Of a stretch of DNA of 33,308 nt, positions 8,495 to 15,580 are shown piece by piece. Location of the stretch: positions 1-33,308 of the forward strand of contig JAJDTF010000105.1 of the NCBI GenBank assembly GCA_022827265.1. The letters are read 5' to 3'. Source of the DNA: Acidimicrobiia bacterium. Its GTDB lineage: Bacteria > Actinomycetota > Acidimicrobiia > Acidimicrobiales > Poriferisodalaceae. The notes beneath the pieces are model-generated. The model saw only the letters and a list, made by a program, of their open reading frames with translations, was not told where the DNA came from and made no database searches. The position numbers and the translations under genes were made by a program. Numbering within the stretch: the first letter of the stretch is position 1; each line of letters begins with the position of its first letter.

Positions 8495-9618
8495 CAGGCA
8501 GCTCCTCCTGCTACTTCGGCTGTGTCTGATTGGCCGATGCCGAGAGCATCGGCCCAAGGCACCTCGCACGCTTGGTCGAGATCGATCTTGGCGTGAACGA
8601 CCGAGTTCCGGTGGGGGCCGGCGCACCACGACGGCATCACCATCGTGTAGAGACCTGAGCCGCCCGCCTGGAACACCACGATCCTGCTGGGGTCCTTCAG
8701 GATCGGGACGAACTCATCGGGCGGGCCGTCCCGGTCGAGGTAGAAGGCCGACCCGACATGGGCGAGCGTGGCTGCCGTGTTGGTGGCACGCGCAGCCAGC
8801 TCGGCTTGGACGTCCTCGCGGGTCAGCCCCGCACGAGCCAGCACCGTCGTGTGATCGGGGTTCATGATCACGGTGACAGCACCGTGCCGCAGGTGCGCGT
8901 TGTTGCTGCCCGGATTGGCCATGACGGCCGCGATCACGTTCAGCAGGCGGCTGGCCGACTCGGGGTCGTCCGCATCGCCGGTGAAGATCGTTGAGTGCGG
9001 CGCCTCGGCGCCGACGACGACTACAGCGCTGTCATCTTCGGCATAGCCAAAGCTGGTGTGCAGCGGCGCGAGCGGGCTGTTCTCGGTGTCCTCTGCGAGG
9101 CAGTAGGTGAACTTGCCGGGATGGCCGTGAAGCGCCATGTCCGACACGCCGGGGCGGGCACCGCCGATGTTCATCATCGCCAGCCGCAATGCCCGTCCGA
9201 TGGTGGCATTGGCCCGATGGCCGGGCCCGAGCGCCCCGAATCCCGACGCCACTTCACCGCACTGGTGCCGTGCCGGCCCGCACACCACGATGAGCGGCGC
9301 GGTGCAATGGGTGGTGCTCTGCATCTCGGTGAGGTCGAACTCGGGTTGGCAGACCGCCCGCACGGCGGCCACGACGACGGGGATGTGGTCGGGCAGGCAG
9401 CCGGCCATCACTGCGGCCGTCGCGACCTTCTCCACGCTCGCCACGCCGTGCGCGGGGCCCATGACGCCGAGTTCGAGATCGGGGTCGAGCCCGGTGGCGA
9501 GCGCCATCATGGCCACTCGCTCCGGCGTGGGGATGACGACCGGCAGGCCGTCGGTGAGCCCGAGCGCGTGGAGCTGCTCGAGAGCGTCGGCCTCGCTGCG
9601 GGCCTCCAGCAGTGTCAC
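8494..9618 (-). CDS. conserved protein of unknown function, partner of the UGSC protein
   Basis: 374 aa, not recognised as a named enzyme. It has no signal peptide or membrane segment. Visible features are a [17 protein letters not shown]-terminal segment, a Gly/His-rich central block ([25 protein letters not shown], then [19 protein letters not shown]), cysteines scattered through the middle, and a C-terminal GGSGLY stretch. The density of Gly, His and Cys in the middle looks like a catalytic or cofactor site rather than a scaffold. The GTG start at 9618 is 22 bp after the UGSC gene stop, and its own stop overlaps the MaoC start, so it is firmly inside the operon and a likely working partner of the UGSC protein. 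Confidence 0.8.
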   Translation of the reverse strand: MTLLEARSEADALEQLHALGLTDGLPVVIPTPERVAMMALATGLDPDLELGVMGPAHGVASVEKVATAAVMAGCLPDHIPVVVAAVRAVCQPEFDLTEMQSTTHCTAPLIVVCGPARHQCGEVASGFGALGPGHRANATIGRALRLAMMNIGGARPGVSDMALHGHPGKFTYCLAEDTENSPLAPLHTSFGYAEDDSAVVVVGAEAPHSTIFTGDADDPESASRLLNVIAAVMANPGSNNAHLRHGAVTVIMNPDHTTVLARAGLTREDVQAELAARATNTAATLAHVGSAFYLDRDGPPDEFVPILKDPSRIVVFQAGGSGLYTMVMPSWCAGPHRNSVVHAKIDLDQACEVPWADALGIGQSDTAEVAGGAA

Positions 9619-9640
9619 GGCCTATTCGAATTCGACACAG

Positions 9641-10180
9641 TCAGTTGGAGGCGGCGCCGGTCAGGATCGAGATGATCTGCGGCGCGATGTCGGCGGCCAC
9701 CTTGGCCATGTTGTCCTCGCCGCTGCCGGCGACAGGGTGCGGCAGGCGGATGCGGGGGACCGTCGGCATACCGGTGGCGGCGGCCACGAAGTCGCCCTGG
9801 GGCCAGAACGCATCGGTGACGAGCGCAATGGACGGGATGCCCGCTCGGGCGGTGGTGATGCTGTCACGCACGGTGCCAGATGTGCAGCTGCCTCAGTGGC
9901 CGTACGCGGCGATCACCGCGCCGCACTCGGAGCCGATGTCGGCAAGCATCCCCTCGCCGACAACCGACGACGCGTCGCCTTTGTCGTAGCGGTTGAACGA
10001 CGCCGACGGCAGCCGTTCGGCCATCGCCTTCTCGACGTGATCGAGGAAGCGGACGCTGTCGGGGAAGCCATTGGCGACCAGGCCGATCGTGATCGGCTGA
10101 TCGAGCGGTGTGCTGAGCGCGTAGGGCTCAGGTGCAGTCTTGGCCTCGCCTCGCGGATCGTGGAAGGTGAGGGTGCTCAT
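9641..10180 (-). CDS. UGSC-family selenoprotein (in-frame TGA read as Sec96)
   Basis: Reading from ATG 10180, the frame meets TGA at 9895-9893 and continues in the same frame to a second TGA at 9643-9641: 179 residues with residue 96 encoded by TGA. The residues around it read AAYGH-U-GSC-TSGTVRDS, which is the signature of the UGSC family of (seleno)proteins; homologues carry Sec or Cys at U. Both halves are colinear and lack any indel, so this is a recoded codon rather than a decayed gene. Sec96 and Cys99 form a U-x-x-C redox-like pair. A SECIS-like hairpin follows the TGA. The start has no Shine-Dalgarno, but CAGACT lies 6 nt upstream. It sits 44 bp after the nitrile hydratase accessory gene. 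Biochemical function is unknown. selA/B/C are not in the window. Confidence 0.88.
9861..9879 (-). promoter_or_regulatory. candidate bacterial SECIS hairpin
   Basis: Reading the minus strand, nucleotides 14-32 after the TGA form CUG-G-CAC, loop CGUGC, GUG-A-CAG: two 3-bp stems separated by a G/A mismatch and a 5-nt apical loop with G as its second base. The loop begins about 20 nt after the TGA. Bacterial SECIS elements lie inside the coding sequence just downstream of UGA with a small G-containing apical loop, so position and form agree. The stem is short, and an alternative GCAC/GUGC pairing competes. Confidence 0.55.
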
Positions 10181-10224
10181 GGGTCCAGTCTGACACCCGC
10201 GCCGCAGCTGCGCGTGCTGCGGGG

Positions 10225-10566
10225 TCAGTGGTCGTGGCCGGCCGGCCGGGAGGCGTACGTGGCGGCCCTGTCGGCAACTGCTTCGCCGCCCAGCAGGCCG
10301 CGATCGCCAACGGCGCATTCGAGCGCTGTCAGCCAGCACCGGTAGTAATCCCACGGCTCGGGCGCCTCGCCGTCATCGACGGGTGTTCCGGCCGCGGCGA
10401 TTGCTTCGATGAGGTGCTCGCGGAACTCGTCCCAGGTGAAGTGATCACCCTCGACGAGGTCGGCCGCCAAACCGAATGCGCGGGCCTGCCATGGTTCGGA
10501 GAAGACGAGCTCACCGTTGTCACGTGGCGGGGCAGCCGGGGTGCCCTCCAGCAGGTCAATGCTCAC
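10225..10566 (-). CDS. nitrile hydratase accessory protein
   Basis: 113 aa, resembling the N-terminal part of nitrile hydratase beta subunits (FSEPWQARAFGLA...FTWDEFREHLIEAI...YYRCWLTALE), as the cobalt-insertion and activator proteins (P14K/NhlE type) do. It is expected to bind the alpha subunit and deliver cobalt and aid cysteine oxidation. GTG at 10566 lies 10 bp after the alpha subunit stop, with GAGG overlapping that stop region. The order beta-alpha-accessory is as in high-molecular-mass cobalt nitrile hydratase operons. The C-terminus ends in GHDH, a possible weak metal-binding tail. Confidence 0.85.
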   Translation of the reverse strand: MSIDLLEGTPAAPPRDNGELVFSEPWQARAFGLAADLVEGDHFTWDEFREHLIEAIAAAGTPVDDGEAPEPWDYYRCWLTALECAVGDRGLLGGEAVADRAATYASRPAGHDH

Positions 10567-10576
10567 CGGCGGAGCC

Positions 10577-11218
10577 TCACCGGCCGCCGGGATCGGTCAC
10601 ACGTGCCACGCCGATCATCGAATCGCGCGTCACCAACTCGGCCAGGCGCTCGACCGACCACCCCTCTGTGCCGGCGGGACGTTCGGGCAGCACCAAAAAA
10701 CGCGTCTCCGAACTCGAGTCCCACACACGCAGCTCGGTGTCAGCTTCGAGGTCCAAGCCCATCTCGGCCAGCACGACACGGGGCTCGCGCACCACGCGGG
10801 CCCGGTACTCGGGGCTCTTGTACCAGTTCGGCGGCAGTCCCAGCAGCGCCCACGGGTAGCACGAGCACAGCGTGCAGACGACCACGTTGTGGACGCCAGG
10901 CTCATTGGCCTTCACCTCGATGTGCTCGATCTCCGCACCCCGGATGTCCATGTCGGCGACTACGGCATCTGCGTCGGTCAGCAGCCGCCGTCGCAGGCCG
11001 GCATCGGCCCACGCCTCGGCCACCAGCCGCGCTCCGATCATCGGGCCGATGTCGTGTTCGAACCGCTGGATGGTCGCGTCGATCCGTTCGCGATCGGCCA
11101 GACCCCGCTCCACCAGCAGGTCCTCCAGCGCCTCCACGCGGACTTCCGGCGACGACGCAGCGTGACGGCCGTGGTCGTGCTCGCCGTGGTGATGCCCATG
11201 CCCGTGGTCGTCGTGCAT
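10577..11218 (-). CDS. nitrile hydratase alpha subunit, cobalt type
   Basis: 213 aa; with the beta subunit it converts nitriles to amides in the cytoplasm. The metal site VCTLCSC is at 114-120 (ligands Cys115, Cys118, Cys120); Thr after the first Cys is the mark of cobalt enzymes, iron enzymes having Ser. In active enzymes two of these cysteines are oxidised to sulfinic and sulfenic acids. The downstream GLPPNWYKSPEYRARVVREPR block is typical. The N-terminus is unusual: about 18 residues rich in His and Asp (MHDDHGHGHHHGEHDHGRH), resembling a metal-storing tail. GGAGG precedes ATG 11218; the beta gene ends 33 bp upstream. Nitrile hydratase homologues also include thiocyanate hydrolases, so the substrate is not certain. 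Confidence 0.93.
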   Translation of the reverse strand: MHDDHGHGHHHGEHDHGRHAASSPEVRVEALEDLLVERGLADRERIDATIQRFEHDIGPMIGARLVAEAWADAGLRRRLLTDADAVVADMDIRGAEIEHIEVKANEPGVHNVVVCTLCSCYPWALLGLPPNWYKSPEYRARVVREPRVVLAEMGLDLEADTELRVWDSSSETRFLVLPERPAGTEGWSVERLAELVTRDSMIGVARVTDPGGR

Positions 11219-11251
11219 TCGTTCCTCCGTGGTCAGCCTGTTGCCATCGCG

Positions 11252-12007
11252 TCAGTCGCTCTGGGCCGCAGTCAGGTAGCACTCGTACAGGTCGACGTAG
11301 ACCGTCGCATTGGGCTCGGCGTCGTCGCCCCACAGCGTTCGGGCGTCGTAGCCCACGCAGTACACGTGCTGGGGCCGTTCGCCCCTGTTGTGCGCGGTGC
11401 TGTCGGGCAGCACCTCGGCCGGATGCAGCTTGGCGACCGTGCCCGGCTTGTCCGTCACGTAGCCCGGCAGCCGTGTGTGGCCGGGTTGCGTCGGCGTCGG
11501 CGCAACCACGCGGTCGCCGGTGCTGAACCGGGGCGGCTCAGCGAGATCCCGCCGCACCGTCCGGCGTTGGGGCGCCGGCACCGGGCGATCGGGGGGTAGC
11601 ATCGAAGGGACGCGGTCGGCGACCGGGGCAACGCGCAGCGCCGGTGACGCCTGTGTGATATCGCCGAGGGCCTGGTCGGTGCGTACGCTCACTCGGAGAG
11701 CCAAGTCGACGAGATCGAAGACCTCGTACTCGTCAAGCAGCACTTCGAAACCCGCCAGCCAGCGGCCGTAGTAGCCGTTGTCGAAATAGTCGTTGGGGTG
11801 CAGGCGCTCCAGCGCATAGCGGAACTCGCCGGGCCGCCGGGCCGTCGCCGACGTGACTGCGCCGAGCAGTCCGAAGACTCGCCGTTCCCAGTCGGCGTGG
11901 AACGGCGGCTCGTCGGGTTGGTAGGGAATCCGGCCCCAGCCGCTCGCGCCGCCGAGGTCGTGGACGCCGCGCGCCGCGGGCGTGGATTCGTGGGCATCAG
12001 GCGGCAT
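11252..12007 (-). CDS. nitrile hydratase beta subunit
   Basis: 251 aa. The N-terminus GVHDLGGASGWGRIPYQPDEPPFHADWERRVFGL is a standard beta-subunit opening, and the C-terminal domain holds the SH3-like barrel (FSTGDRVVAPTPTQPGHTRLPGYVTDKPGTV... VYVDLYECYL). The frame is open for hundreds of codons upstream, but homology begins just after ATG 12007, which leaves a 126-bp gap to the divergent nucleotidase gene; an in-frame GTG at 12025 is an alternative. No clear Shine-Dalgarno was found. A copy of the dispersed repeat occupies the upstream region (12029-12100), so the promoter of the seven-gene cluster lies in or beside it. Confidence 0.92.
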   Translation of the reverse strand: MPPDAHESTPAARGVHDLGGASGWGRIPYQPDEPPFHADWERRVFGLLGAVTSATARRPGEFRYALERLHPNDYFDNGYYGRWLAGFEVLLDEYEVFDLVDLALRVSVRTDQALGDITQASPALRVAPVADRVPSMLPPDRPVPAPQRRTVRRDLAEPPRFSTGDRVVAPTPTQPGHTRLPGYVTDKPGTVAKLHPAEVLPDSTAHNRGERPQHVYCVGYDARTLWGDDAEPNATVYVDLYECYLTAAQSD

Positions 12008-12028
12008 CGCCGAACAGCATTGCACTTC

Positions 12029-12100
12029 GAGGCTGAGCCCGGGCCTCAGCGGCCCGTGAGCGAAGCGAACGAGAGCGGAATGCAACAGGTGACGCAACGG
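12029..12100 (+). repeat. dispersed intergenic repeat, copy A
   Basis: Degenerate copy: GAGGCTGAGCC, then the GGCC-x5-GGCC core in the form GGCCTCAGCGGCCCGTGA, then GCGAACGAGAGCGG and CAACAGGTG. It lacks the AGGCGAAGCCGT segment present in copies B, C and F. It lies between the divergent nitrile hydratase beta and nucleotidase genes. Confidence 0.75.
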
Positions 12101-12121
12101 GGCCGATCGGGCGCCGGTTGT

Positions 12122-12127
12122 TAGGTT
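12122..12127 (+). promoter_or_regulatory. candidate -10 hexamer, leaderless nucleotidase mRNA
   Basis: TAGGTT lies 6 nt before the GTG start at 12134 and there is no Shine-Dalgarno sequence, the spacing expected when transcription begins at the initiation codon. Confidence 0.45.
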
Positions 12128-12133
12128 GCTGCG

Positions 12134-12784
12134 GTGCCTGCGTTTGTGCTTGCAGTGGACCTCGACGGTGTGTGCGGGATGCATACCGAGGCCTTCCGTC
12201 GCGTGGTGGCGGCCGAGCGCGGAGTTCCGGAGGACTCGCTGCCGCTGGTACGTGGCTGGAACTTCAGCGAGTGGGGCCTCGCCGATGGCGAATTCGAAGA
12301 GCTCCATCGCATCGCCGTCGTCGACTACCGCATGTTCCGTGAGATGGAGCCGATGGAGGGGTGCTCTGAGGCGCTGTGGCGGCTGTCTGACGCGGGTGTG
12401 TGGATACGGATCGTCACCCACCGCCTGTATGTGAGCTGGGGCCACCGTGTCACCGTGAGCGACACGGTCGAGTGGCTCGACCGCGAGCGCATCCCCTATC
12501 GCGACATCTGCTTCGTGGCCGACAAGGCGATGGTGAACGCTGACGCCTATATCGAAGACGCGCCGCACAACGTGATCGACATCCGTGCCGCGGGCGGGTA
12601 CGCGATCACCTTCGACCAGCCCTACAACGCGCAGGTGGAGGGACCACGGGCCCACGACTGGGCCGAAGCCGAGGAGATGGTGGTGGAGCTGCTGGCCAAG
12701 CACAGCGGCTACGTCTCGCGCCCGCTGCCCGGCATGGACGCCGGCTCCGATCGCCTCGATCTGCGAACCCGGGATACCGCGTAA
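12134..12784 (+). CDS. HAD-superfamily 5'-nucleotidase (NT5C-like)
   Basis: 216 aa, resembles cytosolic 5'(3')-deoxyribonucleotidases, which dephosphorylate nucleoside monophosphates. Seen: DLDGV with nucleophile and acid Asp9/Asp11, IVTHR with Thr95 (motif II), Lys131 (motif III) in FVADKAMVNADAYIEDAP, and Asp142 as a metal ligand (motif IV). GTG 12134 begins immediately after the promoter-like hexamer, so the protein starts MPAFVLAVDLDGV. It is followed after 9 bp by the Nudix gene, suggesting a two-gene nucleotide-sanitising unit. Substrate choice, nucleotide or another phosphate, is not determined. Confidence 0.82.
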   Translation: MPAFVLAVDLDGVCGMHTEAFRRVVAAERGVPEDSLPLVRGWNFSEWGLADGEFEELHRIAVVDYRMFREMEPMEGCSEALWRLSDAGVWIRIVTHRLYVSWGHRVTVSDTVEWLDRERIPYRDICFVADKAMVNADAYIEDAPHNVIDIRAAGGYAITFDQPYNAQVEGPRAHDWAEAEEMVVELLAKHSGYVSRPLPGMDAGSDRLDLRTRDTA

Positions 12785-12793
12785 GCGGGCCCT

Positions 12794-13609
12794 ATGAACG
12801 ATTCCCCCACACCACCGCCAGCGCCGATCGACGCGGCGACCGTCGTCGTGCTGCGAGACGGCACGCCTGCGGCTGTGCCAGGTCACGGTTTCGACGCCGC
12901 CGAAAGCGACGCAGGAGCTCACATCGAGGTGCTCATGCTCCGGCGCAACTCGCGGGGGTTCTTCGGCGGCATGTGGGTGTTTCCCGGCGGCCGGGTGGAT
13001 CCGCCGGACCGTGACACGCCCGGCGACGTGGTGGCCGAGTGCGATCCCGGCACCGCTGGCGCCAATGGTCTGCACGACGGCGATCGGCGCGGCTTTCGCA
13101 CAGCGGCAGTTCGGGAGGCGCACGAAGAGGCCGGCATCGACCTCTCAGGCGCCGAATTGACGCACTTCGCCCACTGGTTGCCGCCGCCGATCCGGCCCAA
13201 GCGGTTCTCGACGCATTTCTTCGTCTGTGCGGCACCCGCTGATCTGGATGCGGTGCGTGTCGACGGCAGCGAGATCCTCGACCATGCCTGGGTGTCACCG
13301 GCGGCGGCGTTGGAGCGGCGAGCAGCGGGCGAGATCGAGTTCGTCACACCCACGTTCGTGACGCTCACTTGGCTGTCAGGCTTCACACGCACTGCCGATG
13401 TGCTGGCCTCGATCAAAGGTCTCACGTGCTTCCACACCCAGATCATCAAATCGCCGGATACCGATCCGGGTCACATTGCCGTGTACGTCGGCGATGCCGC
13501 CATTCCTGACGGCGACCTCGATGCCCCCGGCCCTCGACGCCGCTGCATCATGGTCCGCTCCGGCTGGCGCTGGGAAGAACACGACGGCACCCGCGCCGCC
13601 GTGGATTGA
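12794..13609 (+). CDS. Nudix hydrolase, NUDT19-like
   Basis: 271 aa. The Nudix box is split by a long insertion: FPGGRVD at 63-69, then REAHEEAGI at 107-115 with metal ligands Glu108, Glu111 and Glu112. The classical box has only a few residues between these parts; the long insert and the MLRRNSRGFFGGMWVFPGG lead-in are characteristic of the NUDT19/RP2p group, members of which hydrolyse CoA derivatives and related pyrophosphates. ATG 12794 is 9 bp after the nucleotidase stop. It is convergent with the phosphatase gene, and repeat copy B lies between them. Hydrolysis of an acyl-CoA or a nucleotide diphosphate is plausible. Confidence 0.87.
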   Translation: MNDSPTPPPAPIDAATVVVLRDGTPAAVPGHGFDAAESDAGAHIEVLMLRRNSRGFFGGMWVFPGGRVDPPDRDTPGDVVAECDPGTAGANGLHDGDRRGFRTAAVREAHEEAGIDLSGAELTHFAHWLPPPIRPKRFSTHFFVCAAPADLDAVRVDGSEILDHAWVSPAAALERRAAGEIEFVTPTFVTLTWLSGFTRTADVLASIKGLTCFHTQIIKSPDTDPGHIAVYVGDAAIPDGDLDAPGPRRRCIMVRSGWRWEEHDGTRAAVD

Positions 13610-13638
13610 GCCGTATCAGCTAGCGAGGCGCAGCCGCC

Positions 13639-13730
13639 GAGAGGCTGAGCCGATAGGCGAAGCCGTGGCCCGAGCGGCCCGTGAGCGACAGCGCACAAGA
13701 GCGGGAAACAAGAGGTGCAACAGCGAGAAT
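13639..13730 (+). repeat. dispersed intergenic repeat, copy B
   Basis: Full-length copy: GAGAGGCTGAGCCGA, AGGCGAAGCCGTGG, core GGCCCGAGCGGCCCGTGA, then AAGAGCGGGAAAC and GGTGCAACAGCGAGAA. It fills the gap between two convergent genes and ends next to the phosphatase stop codon. The core can fold as GGCC-CGAGC-GGCC and GGC-GAA-GCC hairpins. Confidence 0.85.
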
Positions 13731-13732
13731 GC

Positions 13733-14248
13733 CTATTGGCGCAGCCGCTTGGCCTCGGGGACGAGGCGGGCGATCTGGCGTTCTTGGGGCGGACCGTCGG
13801 GACCGCCGCCGGGACGGGCAGCCCGGAAGTCGACAGCGGCCGTTGCAGGATCGGCGCCGAAGGCCACCATTGTCAGGATCCCGATCACCGCCGTGCGCGC
13901 CATGCCAGCGCCGCAGTGCACGAGAACGCTGTCGCCGCGATCCAGCGTTGCAACGACGGCCTCCACGAGATCGAGCACTGGCCCGTCCGTTGTCACGCCC
14001 CCGTCAGGTGTGGGCAGCCACAGTGCACGGGGGCTGCCGGCCTCGTCGCTTTGGGCAGTGAGCCACTCGCCGTAGTCGGGATAGCGCAGATCGATCTCGT
14101 GGCGCGTCAGCATGCACGCCACCACCGATGCGCCCACGCGATCCAGCGCGCCCCCCGGATCGGGACCGACTGCCGAGAAGTTGGTCACGAACAGGCGGCC
14201 AGCCACCCCGGGGGCCCGAAGCGGGATCTCGTCGATGCGGTGCAGCAT
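13733..14248 (-). CDS. dual-specificity/tyrosine phosphatase-like protein
   Basis: 171 aa. The P-loop HCGAGMART at 111-119 fits HCx(5)R(S/T), with nucleophile Cys112 and Arg118. Asp82 in PTPDGG is a likely general acid. Small single-domain size suggests a cytoplasmic cysteine phosphatase acting on a phosphotyrosine, phosphoinositide or other small phosphate ester. It is flanked on both sides by copies of the dispersed repeat (B and C), which isolates it from neighbours. No clear Shine-Dalgarno precedes ATG 14248. The family is confident; the substrate is unknown. Confidence 0.88.
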   Translation of the reverse strand: MLHRIDEIPLRAPGVAGRLFVTNFSAVGPDPGGALDRVGASVVACMLTRHEIDLRYPDYGEWLTAQSDEAGSPRALWLPTPDGGVTTDGPVLDLVEAVVATLDRGDSVLVHCGAGMARTAVIGILTMVAFGADPATAAVDFRAARPGGGPDGPPQERQIARLVPEAKRLRQ

Positions 14249-14270
14249 TGTCTTGGCCGCTACTCGCCCT

Positions 14271-14362
14271 CAGAGGCTGAGCCGACGGGCGAAGCCGTGG
14301 CCCGAGCGGCCCGCGAGCGACAGCGAACAAGAGCCGGAGGCATCGGGTGCGACAACGAGGGG
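14271..14362 (+). repeat. dispersed intergenic repeat, copy C
   Basis: Full-length copy with CAGAGGCTGAGCCGA, GGGCGAAGCCGTGG, core GGCCCGAGCGGCCCGCGA, then ACAAGAGCCGGAG and GGTGCGACAACGAGG. It occupies the gap between two minus-strand genes and ends one base before the coding end at 14364. Confidence 0.85.
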
Positions 14363-14363
14363 T

Positions 14364-15521
14364 TCATCTGCCCGTGCCCCTCTCACGGAACCGCGCGAAA
14401 CGCCGCTTCGGCTCCTCGGGCGGCTCCGGCAGCGGCGGCCAGGCTGCCGACAGCTCCTGCTGCCCGGTGCGGCGCACCTCGTCGAGCTCGTCGCGGGTGA
14501 AGGGCTCCGGTCGGGGATCGAGTGCGCGGTAGCGGGCCTCGGCACTCGCGAAGTTGTCGTCGGTGATCAGGTCGTCGATCAGCGCGCACGGTTCCCAGTC
14601 GGCCCGCGGCCCCAGATAGAGGTAGCCGTCGGCAACCTCGCGCAGTCGCAGCGAGGTATCGGCACCGTCGAGCGAGCCGTGCACCTCGGTCATCGCAACG
14701 CTGCCGAGCGTCGAGGCTGCCAAGTCCAAGCCGAAGCGGATGTCGGTGCCGCCCCGCCCTTCGGGCGAGCGTGAGATCAGCTCCTCGACCCGTTCGGTGG
14801 CGGCGGTGTCGGCCACGGCACCGTGGAACACGACGCGTCGGCATCCGTCGCTCATCCACCGCCACAGGAGGTTGCCCGCAGAGGTTGTCGGCGAGCCGTC
14901 AACCCACTCGATGAGACCGGTTGTGGTTGCGGCGACGTTCATGTACACGAGCGCCCGCTGGCCCTGTCGGAGCACTTCGGCGGTGAGCACGCTGGCAGCA
15001 TGAAACGCTGACATGTCCCGGTAGTGCCCGCCGAGCGACCAGTTCCGCAGCCCCAGTTCGGCGGCGGAGCGACCGTCGAGCAGGTCGGGGTCTTCCACGT
15101 AGGTCGGCAGGCCGAGCGCGATCACTCGGATGGGCCGCCGGTCGTCGTCGCGACGGCGCTCGGCTTCGTTGTGCTTCCAGACCGCGTGCAGCACGTCGGC
15201 GTATTCCTGGTAGCCGAATCCGGCGCCGAGCAGATCGACGAAGAGGTCGGCGCAGGCCCGGCCGTCCCACTCCGGCGCGTCGATCAGGGCATCAAGCTCG
15301 GCTTGACGGCGTGAGTTGGTGAATTCCCAGGCGAGATTCTCCACGCCGCCCTCGGCCAACTCGGCGAGCGTGCCCGCCAGGAAGCCCAAATGCTGGCGGA
15401 CCCCGACCTGGTCGCCGAGCAGGACGATCTGGTGGCGCCCGCAGATGTCGCCCAGGTATTCCTCAGGCGACAGGAGCGCGGGCGTGGGCCGCTTGTCGTC
15501 GGTGGGTTCTTCGGGCGGCAC
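14364..15521 (-). CDS. ChaN/Tiki-superfamily-like protein, paralogue 1
   Basis: 385 aa, unnamed. It shows the outline of the ChaN/EreA/Tiki-type fold: RHQIVLLGDQVGVRQHLGFL at 29-48, AWEF with Glu66, a QAELDALI helix at 73-80, and GYQEYADVLHAVW at 103-115, then an IRVIALGLP strand. ChaN-type proteins have an LGExHDNxxHH site followed by EM...QQAALD, the same order. The downstream paralogue at 15581-16759 shares all of these blocks. The C-terminus is rich in Pro, Arg and Glu. GTG 15521 is chosen; there is no Shine-Dalgarno, but CAGACT lies 8 nt upstream. Function is not known; the fold call is by motif order only. Confidence 0.72.
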   Translation of the reverse strand: MPPEEPTDDKRPTPALLSPEEYLGDICGRHQIVLLGDQVGVRQHLGFLAGTLAELAEGGVENLAWEFTNSRRQAELDALIDAPEWDGRACADLFVDLLGAGFGYQEYADVLHAVWKHNEAERRRDDDRRPIRVIALGLPTYVEDPDLLDGRSAAELGLRNWSLGGHYRDMSAFHAASVLTAEVLRQGQRALVYMNVAATTTGLIEWVDGSPTTSAGNLLWRWMSDGCRRVVFHGAVADTAATERVEELISRSPEGRGGTDIRFGLDLAASTLGSVAMTEVHGSLDGADTSLRLREVADGYLYLGPRADWEPCALIDDLITDDNFASAEARYRALDPRPEPFTRDELDEVRRTGQQELSAAWPPLPEPPEEPKRRFARFRERGTGR

Positions 15522-15580
15522 CGCCCATGAGTCTGCCCGCTGGCGGCCCCGAAACTGACAGCGAGCCGACCCAGAGCCGG

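Noticed and set aside
9893..9895. TGA as a plain nonsense mutation or frameshift splitting the gene into a pseudogene
   Set aside because: Both halves are in one frame with no indel, the TGA falls exactly on the U of a UGSC motif, and the flanking genes are intact. Selenocysteine is the simpler reading.
12008..13123. Extension of the nitrile hydratase beta frame to 623 residues
   Set aside because: It crosses the intergenic repeat and runs antisense to the nucleotidase and Nudix genes; homology begins at 12007.
13639..13730. Short protein frames within the repeats (reading VARAARERQRTR and related)
   Set aside because: The same peptide recurs because the DNA repeat recurs; codon structure and conservation are not those of a gene.
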